From Trichobilharzia szidati (taxonomy: Eukaryota > Platyhelminthes > Trematoda > Strigeidida > Schistosomatidae), in NCBI GenBank assembly GCA_944472155.2, contig OX235271.1, positions 38,428,633 to 38,492,632 on the forward strand: DNA of 64,000 bases, given 5' to 3'. Position 1 is the stretch's first letter; each line of letters starts with the position of its first letter. The translations under genes and the position numbers were made by a program. Under the pieces are notes generated by a model. It was not told where the DNA came from. It worked only from the letters and a program-made list of their open reading frames with translations, and did no database searches. Positions 9,788 through 20,302 of the stretch are shown here, piece by piece.

Positions 9788-10125
9788 CTATGACCAAGGT
9801 GAAGAAGGAGGTATAACAAAACGTTTTTCAACACATAATTTAGTTCTTTGACCATGTATAGCTAGAGCTTCGTCTGTGCATAAAAGGAGAAAACGTAAAC
9901 ATTCGAAGTGGTTGGATTTGGTCCTGTGGATAACTTGAAAGGATAAATCACGTGTGGTAGCTGAATGGTCTGACTCCAGAATGCGTTCACAAATTGAAGA
10001 CTTTGTAGTATTTGATTCACCTTTCATTAACCAAACCAGGTAGTGTTCATGGACGGGTTTACGGAGAATACGCTTATAACGTCCAATCTAATCAGATCCA
10101 CATGAGCATGTGAATGACTATATGC
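9788..10125 (-). pseudogene. PLE GIY-YIG endonuclease fragment
   Basis: On the minus strand, TCSCGSD*IGRYKRILRKPV continues into HEHYLVWLMKGESN, SSICERILESDHS and DEALAIHGQRTKLCVEKRF. This parallels the fragment at 56803 (YIGRTMRQ, REHYPAWLAKG, EALAIQKLKPILCVQKK), which is a GIY-YIG nuclease C-terminus. The tyrosine of the YIG is a TAG stop here. The RT part is missing. Confidence 0.65.
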
Positions 10126-10154
10126 ACATGGAAGTGGACATTTTGTCATTATTT

Positions 10155-10195
10155 TCTTGGGTTCCTAGTGGAACACAGGGCTTCAACAACAAGAG
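10155..10195 (-). mobile_element. Isolated RTE/SINE 3' tail
   Basis: About 40 bases matching only the shared RTE and SINE-A 3' tail (GAAGCCCTGTGTTCCACTAGGAACCC in two parts on the minus strand). It is an extremely 5'-truncated insertion. Confidence 0.55.
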
Positions 10196-10664
10196 ATGCA
10201 CATAAGCGGTAGTTTATCCTTGATGCATTGTGGAATTATATTTCAGCTGGTAAATACTAAATGTAAGTCAGCTGTGTAAAAACACCATTTAATACATCAA
10301 TATAAACGACCTTTAATGACTTCTGAAGTAGTGTCACCTTTGAAAGCCAAACTCATAAACAGTGTCTTCTCTGGCCCTATGATCTCCTGAGATGTTTTTT
10401 TCTTGATATTTCTATCGAAAAACCTTCTACGATATCCATTATTTAAGAAACTTGTACAAAGGCTTTCTAGTTTCCTGTTGATTATATCTATAGGACAAAT
10501 TTTACGAATCCTGGAGGATAGAGAATGGATAAGATTTCTCTTCCTACCAAAAGGCAGTCAACTGTTGAAGTTAATATACTGACTTGTAAATGTTTTCTTT
10601 CAGTGAGTCGACTTTCTTAACGTGTCATTCTCTGAGCAGTTGACTCACTGAGCAATTTCTAGGG

Positions 10665-10775
10665 TCACTTAATGCCTTTTTCTGTAATATAAATACGACT
10701 TTATGCCTTAAAAGTTTTGTTGAAAAGAAATATTCCTTCACCGAACAAAAACTGTGTTTTCCTTATGAATAATTA
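10665..10775. repeat. Inverted repeat, right arm (partner 9425-9532)
   Basis: Reverse-complement match of 9425-9532. It ends in a run similar to that arm's CACAGTTTTT border. Confidence 0.6.
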
Positions 10776-10909
10776 CATATATTTCGTGATTTAACAGGGA
10801 ATTATCTACATACAAAAGACGTTAACTGATTTGGCTTCATGTAACTGGAGTCCACATCAAGAAAGTTAAAGTTGTACATATATATATATATATATATTAT
10901 TATTATTGT

Positions 10910-11374
10910 TCCCTTTGGTTCCTAGTGGAACATAGGGCTTCAACTGCACACCTCCACTTGCTTCTGTCTTCTGCTGTACTTTTCACCTGCAGCAATGTTA
11001 GTTCATAGTGTTTCAACTCTTCTTCACACGATCTCCTCCATGTCACACTTGGACGTACCACTCGCCGCTTCCCTCTCGGGTTCCACTTGAGCTATGGCCT
11101 GACGCGCGATGTCATCCAACGGCCTCCTCAGCTAATGTCCAATCCATCTCCACTTTCTCCTGCGTAGTTGTTGAGCGATTGGTTCTTGCTTTGTTTGTTC
11201 CCATAGTTTCTTGTTGGTGATTCTTTCCGGCCATCTGATCTTGAGTATAGAACGAAGACAGCTGTAGATAAATGTCTGCAACAGGCTGTTGGAAATATCC
11301 TTTGTGACACATTGGCCAAGTTTCTGATCCGTATAGAAGAACTGACTCACTTGACGTTTGTATTGAAAATCCGA
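10910..11374 (-). mobile_element. SR2-like RTE, 3' fragment
   Basis: Minus strand: QVSQFFYTDQKLGQCVTKDISN, then [20 protein letters not shown] and RRRKWRWIGH, followed by the noncoding tail with TTGAAGCCCTATGTTCCACT and an ATA repeat. Domain order matches the C-terminus of the RTE at 32680-33115. It is 5'-truncated at an AT microsatellite near 11375 and spread over two frames. Confidence 0.8.
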
Positions 11375-11494
11375 ATATATATATATATGTATATATTTAT
11401 ATTTAATCACATACACCAGTATTCATAAGCAGATTGCATTTCATCAAACTTGCAAACTAGAAACAGAAAATAATTCCAATCAGAGGAAAACATC

Positions 11495-11785
11495 ATGCCT
11501 ACAATCGACCAAAATTTTGACTATAATAATGATATTAATAATAACAAAATTTGGCTTTTAATCATGGCTCCTAAATGGTGTACTAACGGGAAATTTAAAA
11601 TTAACCAGTTTGCAAAAAACAAGTTTCGTTTTCTGTTGCAACACTTAAAATTCTCTGTGCTTTCTACTTGTATTTTCATTTTAATGCTGCTTATCTTGTT
11701 TTGTTTTTTTTGGCTTTTGAAGTTGTTTGAGACAAAATCTATAGTGAGAAAATTATTTGAGTTGGAAACATCAAATGTCTGGTAA
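11495..11785 (+). CDS. Unrecognised 96-codon frame with one membrane segment
   Basis: Opens at ATG and has an asparagine-rich start (DQNFDYNNDINNNK). A strongly hydrophobic run VLSTCIFILMLLILFCFFWL follows at residues 54-73 with flanking lysines, then a short charged tail. I do not recognise it, and it resembles no retroelement here. In AT-rich intergenic DNA such a frame can be chance; the phenylalanine and leucine content fits T-rich sequence. Low confidence that it is a gene. Confidence 0.15.
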   Translation: MPTIDQNFDYNNDINNNKIWLLIMAPKWCTNGKFKINQFAKNKFRFLLQHLKFSVLSTCIFILMLLILFCFFWLLKLFETKSIVRKLFELETSNVW

Positions 11786-12289
11786 AAATAATGCTGCTGT
11801 AAAATATTCGTCCCTTTTTTTATTATTCAGAATAATTCTCAATTAAACCTACGAGTTAGCTGTCTGAAAATACAATCTTGACAAAGTTTTTTTGAGGGGT
11901 GGGAAGAGTAGGGTAACATCGACCAGATAACACAAGATACGCTTATTCACAGAAATATTTTGGTAGATGACTTTTTTACTCCAACAAAAAGGAGTCTTAC
12001 ATCCTTACATCTATAATACAAATTTCTGATAGTTGGGAATGTCGCTTGCCGAAATGTGTAAATGTTCTTTTTTCACATCGTTAAATCTGAACTTCCTTTG
12101 AACATACAAAAGCAGGAAATTAAGTTAAAACAGTATAAAAATAATAATTATATATAGATATGATATAATATGTATGTATGTATATGTATATGTTATATTA
12201 TAACATACATTACTTCTTACCTATATCAAGCTATGGATTAAAATGAAAGTAGAGTTAAATGTTTCATACATTTATTTCCCTTTATGAAA

Positions 12290-13430
12290 TTGAATAAAGC
12301 AAAAACAATACTGGTTAGTGCAGGATTATATGGTACCATCATTTATTTCGTTGGCCTCTCATCAGCTGCTCACAGCCTAAATAAATTATCATTAAGTTCA
12401 TGTACAGAAAAGTTTTAACAAACTTTCAAATTTTACACGATGTCAGTTGACAAGAGGTTCTGGACATAGTGAACAGTGCTCAGAAAATTATGCTTAGATA
12501 GTTTTTACAAAGGGTGTTGAAGTTTAAATAATGTAAATGTATGCATAAAATGGTAGGGGAGTTACATAATAAAGACGAGAGATACGTAAGATGATGAGCA
12601 ACTAATGAATTGGGTTACAATGTACTGAGTTCATTTCAAATCATAGAAACAAAACAGAGATGAGCAAAACTACACTATATCAAAGGGGTGACGTTAAATC
12701 CAAAAGTTGCATAATCAAATGAAGGGGGAAATAAAGACATCCAGTTACCAGGACAGCAAGGAATGACTGATAAATGCTTCTTTTTGACAAAATAAATCGG
12801 GTTTCAGGTATTTGATAGAGATTGCTTTGGCACACTTGAGGAGGATTGAGCTATTTGTCTGTTGATAATTTCAAAGGATTTCGCGATTTCCTCCTCATGA
12901 CCCGTATCAAACAGAAGTCTGGTAGTGGCACTATTGTAAGCGTTTGCTCCCTTGAGTCGTAGGCTTTTCGGTAAATGTTCAGAAAATCGAATGTCCTTCT
13001 TCTGTTCTCCCAATGTAACTAACTGATCCCACAGATACATGTAAACTTGTATACACAGTTGGAGATAACATGAGAAGGGTATCTGTTGACTTTTGACTGC
13101 AAAAAAGCATGTTGTCCGATAGACGAGAACCACTTTAGCTGCAGGACAGGCTCTGATTAGTGACGTACTCAATATTCTGCTGACTATTGCTGCGATATTT
13201 TCACCTCGAGTATGATTTGCTTAATGTTTGAGCCTTAACATCTTCCATATTTATTAATGAATTTTTGAGGGAAACCGTTGTTTTTCAAAATCTTTTAGAG
13301 AATCATAAATCATAAAACAATCCGAGTAGGTAGGAAGCATGACTTTTGATTGTTGTATACTACAAATATGTCATCAACATATCGAAAATAGGAAGTTGTT
13401 TCATCGATCAGTGTAAGCAGCCGATGAGAA
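12290..13430 (-). mobile_element. PLE fragment: RT active site, GIY-YIG remnant and terminus
   Basis: Minus strand. At about 13310-13420 it reads IDETTSYFRYVDDIFVVYNN, the RT catalytic motif, almost as in the copy at 20420. A gap follows, then 13172-12804: LIRACPAAKVVLVYRTTC, FSEHLPKSLRLKGANAYNSATTRLLFDTGH. The GIY-YIG motif itself is frameshifted and degraded (CIQVYMYLWDQLVTLGEQ). The C-terminus and 3' terminus run to about 12290, with a hammerhead-like core at 12341-12387. It belongs to the same lineage as 20303-21660. Confidence 0.72.
12341..12387 (-). ncRNA. Hammerhead-like motif with canonical CTGATGA core
   Basis: Minus strand: ATTTAT (12386-12381), then after a spacer CTGATGA (12365-12359), nine bases, and GAAATAAAT (12349-12341). 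GAAA's last A plus TAAAT pairs perfectly with ATTTAT as a 6-bp stem III. Stem I would be only CTG/CAG and stem II at most 1-2 bp, so this is a minimal or decayed form. Hammerheads of this minimal type are known in PLE terminal repeats. Homologous but mutated cores are at 21573-21592 and 13433-13455 (plus strand). Confidence 0.4.
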
Positions 13431-13500
13431 GCCAACCAAATAAATGATAGTACTATATTATTCTTCAAAAACTGTTGTTCTTGCTTTATTCCAATTAAAC
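13428..13500 (+). mobile_element. PLE terminus in inverted orientation
   Basis: Plus-strand copy of the terminus seen on the minus strand at 12290-12370: GCAGCCGATGAG, CCAAATAAATGATAGTAC, then TTGTTCTTGCTTTATTC. It abuts the 5' break of the minus-strand PLE at 12290-13430 and gives a head-to-head arrangement like that at 5600. Confidence 0.55.
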
Positions 13501-14029
13501 TGTTAACTGGATGTCCATATTGAAGAACAACTAACTAGAAAGGACAAGTAAAACCAAACTGAAGAAGAGCCTTTCACCCAACAAATATAGGCAACAGTCT
13601 CTCAAAATGAACCCAAATGTGGAACGACAAATTAGGCGTTTGACGGTGATATATTAGAAACAGTCTGAGAAGGAGATAAGAGCTTATGGACAATCATGAA
13701 GCCACCTAAAAAAGCTTCAGAGAAAACAGGAAAATGGAAATGTGATCCAGAGTTCCTTATAAATAGTGAATAAGAAAAAATCTGTTTATTTTTCAACTTT
13801 GCAAACGGACAGTCATAGTTATTACTAAAGGTTGACGTGTTTTCTCGAAGTAAATGTAAAGTTAAAAATGTGATTTTGTTAGTGTGGCTAGGAAACAGTT
13901 TGTTAACTTTTATTTTCCAGCGAAATTGTTTAATGAAGCCTTATTTGCAATCAACTGCCTGTGAACAAACACCTTAAAATTAATCTAGTGCTATTTAGTG
14001 GCTGGCTATAGAATGAATTTGCCTGAAGT
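13501..14029. other. No recognised feature
   Basis: Mixed AT-rich sequence between the PLE terminus and a SINE-B copy. No frame or repeat family is recognised. Confidence 0.35.
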
Positions 14030-14280
14030 TCTGGAAGAGTTCACAAAGCCGGATATGGGAACAAATTGGTACCTATGACATTGGCTGTGAAGCTGCAGAA
14101 GTCAGAATTCATGAGCATCTAGATTCCATCCTAATGGCTTAGTGGTCAACGAATTCGCCTCGTAAACTGAAGGTTTTGCGTTCAGTCTCTAATGTATCCT
14201 CAGTAGAACATTCAATTTCAGCCCTATATCGCCATTATACTCGATTCTCCGCTATCATAATCAGCTGACTGAACCACTAC
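14030..14280 (+). mobile_element. SINE-like repeat, family B (decayed)
   Basis: Shares AGAATTCATG, a GATTCCATCCTAATGGCTTAGTGG-like stretch, TCGTAAACTGAAGG and TTTTGCGTTCAG in order with the tRNA-like unit at 35870-35960 (AGAATTCATAGG, GGGTCCCTATGACTGAATGG, TTGTAACCGGAAGG, GGGTTCGAACCCC). Box B is degenerate here. Ends are uncertain. Confidence 0.4.
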
Positions 14281-14517
14281 CTACAGGCTTTCATTACTTC
14301 TGTACATGATCTCCTCTATATCAGCTTTCAAAGCATGTCTAAACTCATTGGCAGGCAGGTCACTCACAAAGGCTTGTTTGGTATGCAAATAAGCTTGAAA
14401 GTCTTCAAAAGGTAAATCCGAGACAATGACGTTTTTATTTATGTACATTTGTTTGACACCAGTGTGTTCTGTGATCTCCTGCCTGCTGAAAAACTCGGCT
14501 ACATTTAATTTGAATAA
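14281..14517 (-). pseudogene. Open frame of 78 codons, probable PLE N-terminal piece or orphan exon
   Basis: Minus strand, open from 14517 to a TAG at 14281, with no early ATG. It includes NVAEFFSRQEITEHTG, MYINKNVIVSDLPFEDF, QAYLHTKQAFVSDLP and ANEFRHALKADIEEIM. Codon texture looks protein-like, unlike most frames nearby. PLE proteins have an acidic, helical stretch of similar look just before RT motif 1, and a PLE of the same orientation lies at 12290-13430, so a PLE origin is plausible. A TTTTTCAG at its start could instead be a splice acceptor. Confidence 0.35.
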
Positions 14518-14806
14518 TCAAGAGATTTGCATTTAAATTTCTATAAATCTTCTTCATTTTGTTCATACAATACAATAATTTTATTCCCTTTTGATCGTCA
14601 AAGCAAAAAAATGGCTTTCAAAGTCTTACGTAATAACAGATATATTCTTATAAATTTTGCAGTAAATTTTCAAAACTTTAATCATTGAAAAAATTTCGGA
14701 TAAACAGAGCGATAAGCCTGCTTTTTCTTCTCTCTGTTCCATTCAAAACAAAATAATTCACATATGATCAACATTTACATAAATTTTTATCGAAAATTCG
14801 ACTGTG

Positions 14807-15525
14807 AATTATTGCGTGCATTCAAAAACAGCGTTTTTTTCGAATAATTTTCAGCCTAAAAAAGTAATTTTTAGTGTACTCTTTAATCTAAAATGTTGAA
14901 TTCATAAATACGAGGTGCTACATTTTGACGCTTGTCACCCCCTGTAGGATTTTCCAATCTTTACTCCTAAAAATTATAATAATGTAGTCCCTTCTATACA
15001 GTGCACGTCATGTGCATGAATGAATTAAAGCTGATTCCATAATTTCTAATCTCACGTGACTGTGGATTTTTGGAAACCGAAACTTCTGTCAAAATAATTA
15101 TTGAAATCTCCAATCGAGAGCGTATACAATCACAGAAAGCAGCTCTCGAGTAGTAGTCAGGTGTATTTCAAAAGAACACTGATGAGCAGAGGAACTGGGA
15201 AAACCGTAGTCAAACAAGTAGAAAGGCGTTCATCATTCATTATCGTTTCATAAAAAAATAGGTGACATATTGTAAAACAAAGGACATAGTTACTACTTGG
15301 CTACACGTCTCATCAACCATAGCGTTCTGTATTTGACAGGAACTCTTCTGGTAGCTCCATTTGTCATTTCATGAACATTTCAACATTTATTGAACACCAT
15401 GTATATGAATGCTTCTTTGATTTATGTGTTAAATGTTCTCATTTTACGCTTCATGTGTTCATTGATGAAATAAACGAGAAAAGCAGGTAATGACTGTTTA
15501 TTAGTAGTATATAGAGATACTTTCA
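14807..15525 (+). repeat. Unclassified 0.7-kb repeat, copy A (inverted partner 22468-23217)
   Basis: About 720 bases present again in reverse orientation at 22468-23217. Shared words along the length include TTTTTAGTGTACT, GAATTCATAAATACGAGGTG, GACGCTTGTCACC, CCTGTAGGATTTTCCAATC, ATCAACCATAGCGTTCTG and TTTACGCTTCATGTG. Neither copy has a long frame or a recognised domain. It could be a noncoding part of a larger element. Confidence 0.75.
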
Positions 15526-16238
15526 TCGGCACAAAACTATCAAAATGTAACGGTAGAAGAGAAGAGACTTGTTAATGGAACGTTCATTTGGAATCTGATG
15601 TCTCTATGTGGGGAAATTATGTACATGTTATATGGAAATCATCATTTACGCAAATCTTCCTTTTTGTGCTACTTTTGCCCTTCGTATTGGGCTTCTGTTT
15701 TATTTTCCTCTCTAACATATTTTGTCATAAGATTGGTTCATTTGCCCTCTCTGTCTGACGTCAAATCTATCTCTCCGCCATCTGATCTTTTCGTGCAAAT
15801 GAAGTTCCTTTTATACACTACTGATAAGTCCAATCAGTAGCACATGCTACATGCCAAGTCTCCTGTCTTCTACCATTACAACAGTATGAAGGCGACAAGA
15901 TGGTTAATTACTTCTCCATAACCTGCTCTATCCATCCGCCATTAGGCTCCCTTCGATCCAGCCGAAAAGCAAAAAATGTTTGATATTAGGGATTTCTAAA
16001 AACTGGCATCAAGCAGAAGTGTTTAACTCCGTTATATTGCTTGCTCACTGGATTAGCAGATGGTGGATTGTGATCTGATTATTTTGATTTTTGATATTTT
16101 GATTTGATTTACAAAAGAAATTGTGTTGAATTTTCACCTCGAGACGTATAACTTTTGAAAATTAACTAAATTCTTCGGCTTTTTGTAATTTTGAATATTT
16201 TTCAACGCCCTTCATAATATGCATTAATAATGTTTCGC
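15526..16238. other. No recognised feature
   Basis: Includes an 80-codon plus-strand frame (15598-15840) with hydrophobic composition and no recognisable motif. Nothing else is supported. Confidence 0.35.
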
Positions 16239-16497
16239 ATAACGTCATTTTTTTTTATTACTTTACATTCCAAATGGAACATAGGGCGTCAAGCTAGAGG
16301 CTGAAAGTTTCAGTGGCAATGGTGGTTATCTTTACGGGATAGAGTTCTTAGTCTCATGCCTAACCTTCCCTCTTTACCAGTCTTATTACTGGCTTAGCGA
16401 GGTAAAAGGGTGTGTCGGCTGGGGATCGAACCGCGGACCACACGCACGGTCGACGAGCGTTCTACCGCTGTTCCACTGATGCACAGAATAACGTCAT
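16239..16497 (-). mobile_element. SINE family A with 10-bp target duplication
   Basis: ATAACGTCAT occurs at 16239-16248 and 16488-16497, exactly flanking the element (16249-16487). The minus-strand element starts with the tRNA-like head (GGTTCGATCCCC-type box B) and the AGCCAGTAATAAGAC-type body. It ends with the TTGACGCCCTATGTTCCATT-type tail and an A run. The intact duplication shows it arrived by target-primed insertion. Confidence 0.85.
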
Positions 16498-17424
16498 GAA
16501 GAAGGATTATACTGCATCATGAATTCATACACTCTAATAGGTACTATATAGAGAAAAACGAGTTTTAATTGCATTATTTTAGCCTGTCGACAAGTTTTCT
16601 CGGTCACATGAAGTCAGTCAAATTCATTTTCATTAAGCGCTCTACTGAATAATGATATATTAAAATTATAACTTTTGCAAACTAATTTGCAATTTAAACA
16701 GTTCAAGATGAAACTTGAACCCTACTTACTTTTAAAAGCTAAACATTATATTCACATCACAATATGTGATCTGCTTGATAATTAAAAATGGTAATTGAAA
16801 ATACCAAGCATAAATGCATAAATCTTCGATCTGTCTAACAAATACTACTACTGGTCGATGTGGTGAATGATGTACGCCTACTCATCTTAATCAATAAGTA
16901 GTATATGATATCAACGAACAATAAGTTAATTTAATGAAGGCGTTAATCAATTAACTCTAATGATTAGCGAAAATAACACCAGCATTTATGATTAAAATTC
17001 CATTGCAATCATATGATATTGTTCAGTTCTATGCATATTTTTTTCATATAGTAATATGTCATTCATTTTTTAGTGAAATAAATGAAAGTCAAATTGAATT
17101 AGGTATCTGAAAATTTCTTTTATGACAATAAATCCAGGGTTGAAGTATTTCCCCGCATTCAATACTACAATCAAAAATGAATGATTTTACACACATATGT
17201 ATATACATATAAACATATTGTACCGTTAACTCAAACGGGAGTAAGCTTACAAAAGTTCACATCGATCTGAAGGAAAGACAAGCGCACACATTGACTTAAA
17301 CAAGCAGTAAGTCATGTCGTCTTTCCTGTCAGTCTGGAACATCTACTATATGAATGCTGAAATTAAAATTCAATCTGAACAAAGAATTATTCTTTCTTCA
17401 ATATTCAAGTATTGATTTATTCGT
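16498..17424. other. No recognised feature
   Basis: Very AT-rich with no frame or repeat family that I can name. Confidence 0.4.
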
Positions 17425-17555
17425 TACAGGATTTCATCATGTGCTGACATTGGTTAGAGAACCATTGGAAAACCTGGGAGTAATGGATTTGTTATGTATG
17501 TGAATATTCAATACCTTCATCAGTACGCACCCACCGGGGTTCTTTCGAATAAATT
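17425..17555 (-). mobile_element. SINE-like repeat, family B, 3' part
   Basis: Minus strand: CCCCGGTGGGTGCGTACTGA, then TTTTCCAATGGTTCTCTAAC, then CATGATGAAATCCTGTAACG. The same words occur in the copy at 34940-35325. The tRNA-like head is missing. Confidence 0.5.
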
Positions 17556-18149
17556 CTTTTCAGGTTCTTATAATTATAAAATATAACATTTTATTGTTAG
17601 AAATGACAACTAATTGTATTGAGGCTACATCTGTTTACGTAGAATAACATATTAATAGTCATAGGGTGACCAAAATAAGTAGTATTTTTGTGACAAGCGT
17701 ACTAGGCCGATTTCAGTTCTAAAATACGAGATGATTATGGTTGATTAATCATCATAAGCTTACACAGCATGCAGAGGTGAAGACTTAACAAGTCAGTTTA
17801 AGGTTCCAAAAGGTGTAAGGTAATTGGATAGTACAATATGGTTTTCAATAAAGGCGAGATAGTAAGACGCTGGTAAATAGGATGTCGTGAGACAATCCAC
17901 ATGCGAAATAAAACAGATATATATATATATTCAGAAAAGAAATAATACCACTAATAATAATCGCATATAATAATATAAACGGACCTTTCGGTAGTTTTGA
18001 AGCGATGCTAGAATGAAGGGTATAAAAACAAAGTGGTGTGGCTGAAACTGTTTGGACGAAATTTGAAAAGGAAACAAAAGTAATAAACGAGGCGAAAGAG
18101 GAAGAGATAGAAGGGAAAGACACCCTTGTAGAGAAGAAGATATTTTCAA
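17556..18149. other. No recognised feature
   Basis: Contains overlapping short hydrophobic minus-strand frames near 17845-18164 in T-rich sequence. They look like composition artefacts beside a PLE remnant. Confidence 0.3.
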
Positions 18150-18482
18150 TCCAAATTTGGCCACGATAGGAACAGCTCCTGAAAGGATTCTTTTTGAATA
18201 GAAAGTTCGTGTTTTTAGTCGATCTTATTGCAATGGTTTCAGCTGTATATAGGTGTAGACTAAATGTGCGTCACAGCGACATAGGAAAGCGGTGTGTAAC
18301 CCTAAAGGCTCAGTTACCTTCAGTATAATGTCCTCTTTTCCTTAAGAGGAGTGGAATTCAATGCTCTATGCACTTTATTCCCCTGCGAAATGCTTTTTAA
18401 TCTGCAGACTAATATGCCTAATCGTATTTCCTATATAGAATCAACCAAAAGGACAGTTGAAATGATATACGTCTGATATGAG
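18150..18482 (-). pseudogene. PLE GIY-YIG remnant
   Basis: Minus strand 18472-18375 reads VYHFNCPFG, a stop, FYIGNTIRHISLQIKKHFAGE. This keeps the GIY-YIG spacing (VYxFxCxxG then YIGxTxRxxxxxxxxH) with one nonsense codon before the YIG. Downstream frames are broken. The lineage is unclear, and no RT part is attached. Confidence 0.6.
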
Positions 18483-18613
18483 AATATTTTGGACTCATAA
18501 ATCTGAATTCAGAATGATCAGACTACATTTTGTAGGCTTCTTAAATCACTGAACTATCTAAATTTTCTATTCAGCAAAATGCATAATATTTGCTCCGTTT
18601 CATACTGTTTTAA

Positions 18614-18692
18614 TCATCTACGTCGGTGACACAGTGGTTAGGACTCTCGTTGACCATGCACATGGTCCGAGGTTCAATCCCCTACCGACGCA
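18614..18692 (+). mobile_element. SINE family A head only
   Basis: GTCGGTGACACAGTGGTTAGG (box A region, in two parts), GACCATGCACATGGTCC hairpin and GGTTCAATCCCC box B match the head of the SINE at 25155. The family A body and tail are absent, replaced by other sequence containing CGATATCAATAATCGG. Either a 3'-truncated copy or a different SINE with the same tRNA-like head. Confidence 0.5.
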
Positions 18693-19548
18693 CACCCGAT
18701 ATCAATAATCGGCCTGCAAAATTTGGGCTACCGATATCCATGCTGAAAATTCCATACTTGTACTGAAAATATAGTGTGGCATCAAGCTGTAATCAAAATT
18801 AAAATTAAGGAGACACAATATATAGTCGTGCACAGTTTCAAATAGGTTTCTTACTATTGCTAAGAATTTTTCAGAGGAAACTGATGAAGAAAATTATAGA
18901 ATAGTACTGGAGCAAGCTAAGAATGGAATAATATCGCTTCAGATGATGTATCACTGATTATTAAATTATTTGAAAATTCAGTGTATTTAGTAAATACCTT
19001 GTGATAAAACTTCCCAAAAATTCTGTATTGTTTATAAATGCAGTTTTCAGAATAAAGCTTTTATTATTATTACTTCATGTTGTTGTGTGTATTTATATTG
19101 GATTGTACTCATTATGCTTTGTTGTCTTATTGACTTTCAGTTCACACGTTTCGATGATAGCCTTCGTAGTAATCCAATGTAGCATTAAGTCTCTGAGTAG
19201 AGACTAGAAGAGTTGTCTTAGTTTTCACAATATAATTTTGCTTAATGAAAATATTGATATTTTCTGCACTTTTGATAAGATATTCTATGTCAACCGGGCG
19301 AAGTGAAACATCCAGCAGACGCGATTACGCTAGTAACCGTGGAACATTCAGTCAGTATAAGGCAGTGAGACCAGGTAAATAACAACACATTCATGAGAAA
19401 AAGTGAAGTATGAAGTGTGATATTAAACAAGCTTTATGGATAGTTTTAAGTACAGTTAGGGAAAGATTAGGATTACATTTGGGCTAGGAACAAATTGAGT
19501 TAGGTCAACCTAATTAGGGAGATATTAGAGTTGATATAAGTATAAACC
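18693..19548. other. No recognised feature
   Basis: AT-rich DNA. A short hydrophobic frame at 19001-19207 has no recognisable similarity. Confidence 0.35.
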
Positions 19549-20090
19549 TTGGGCACTGTGGTAGAGTATAACTCCATTATAGAAAAAAGCTCAGCGATTG
19601 CACTGTATGCATTAACATACACTCAAACAATAGGGTGGGAGAGAGTTAAAATTTTTAGAAGTAATATAAGTAGGTGGAGAGAGAGATTGATTACTGAATC
19701 CTGGTTCATCGAGTCTACATGCAACGGAAATGACTCAATGCAAATACCAGAGATATGGAAGATATTATTACCCTTCAATCAGAGATATTATGTATTCAAT
19801 TCACATTCTAACAAGTTATTTACTTATTTTACTATAAAAACATCTTATTTCCCATCTGATTGTACTTAATTGATAACACTAATATTATTTCTGAATGTAT
19901 ATTATCCTATATTGATTTTTATACAAATGTCTGATCAATTTCACTCATGTATATAAATGAAGTAAAACGTTGTGTGAGTGACTTGATATGATTATGAGCG
20001 TCGATAGTTTGTGCTCGAAACGTTGTCATTAGTTGATATTACTTAACAACACTGTGTGACTATATCGAAATAAAATCTTATCTATAATGG
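19549..20090 (+). mobile_element. PLE C-terminal end and terminus
   Basis: The frame at 19549-19869 begins with EKSSAIALYALTYTQTIGWERVKIF in two parts, then RWRERLITESWFIEST. This parallels the end of the intact PLE (SSAIGLHAIESGHKIDFDNVEII, KERLISEALHI). It is followed by an untranslated region and the terminus with a hammerhead-like fold at 19966-20024. The nuclease core and RT are missing. Confidence 0.6.
19966..20024 (+). ncRNA. Hammerhead-like fold at PLE terminus
   Basis: AACGT (19966-19970) pairs exactly with ACGTT (20020-20024) as stem III. T19971 would be the cleavage-site base (GTT). ATGATTA (19988-19994) stands at the CTGATGA position, one extra T follows, then stem II GAGC/GCTC (19996-19999 with 20013-20016), then GAAA (20017-20020). 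Core positions 3 and 8 would be A and U. Stem I is weak. The candidate is based on eye folding only. Confidence 0.35.
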
Positions 20091-20302
20091 AGACATTAGA
20101 GTAGCTTAGACATCGATTAAATATGGGATTCAGTCAGGAATAGATTAGGATTAAGAGACCGAATTTACTTTTTAGTGCAGTACCTCTTTCCAAGACCACT
20201 GGTGCGTCCACACCGCTTTGTTGTCTAAAGATGAACTTTGCCATCAGTTGACTTTTTTCATACAGACAAAATTTAATACTACTGAAATTCAGCTTATAGG
20301 AC

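Noticed and set aside
17845..18164. Membrane protein frames on the minus strand
   Set aside because: Two overlapping frames in low-complexity pyrimidine-rich sequence beside a PLE remnant; composition explains the hydrophobicity.
18620..18692. Possible functional tRNA gene
   Set aside because: Box A and B are present, but no acceptor stem or normal anticodon loop forms, and the same head occurs in dispersed SINEs.
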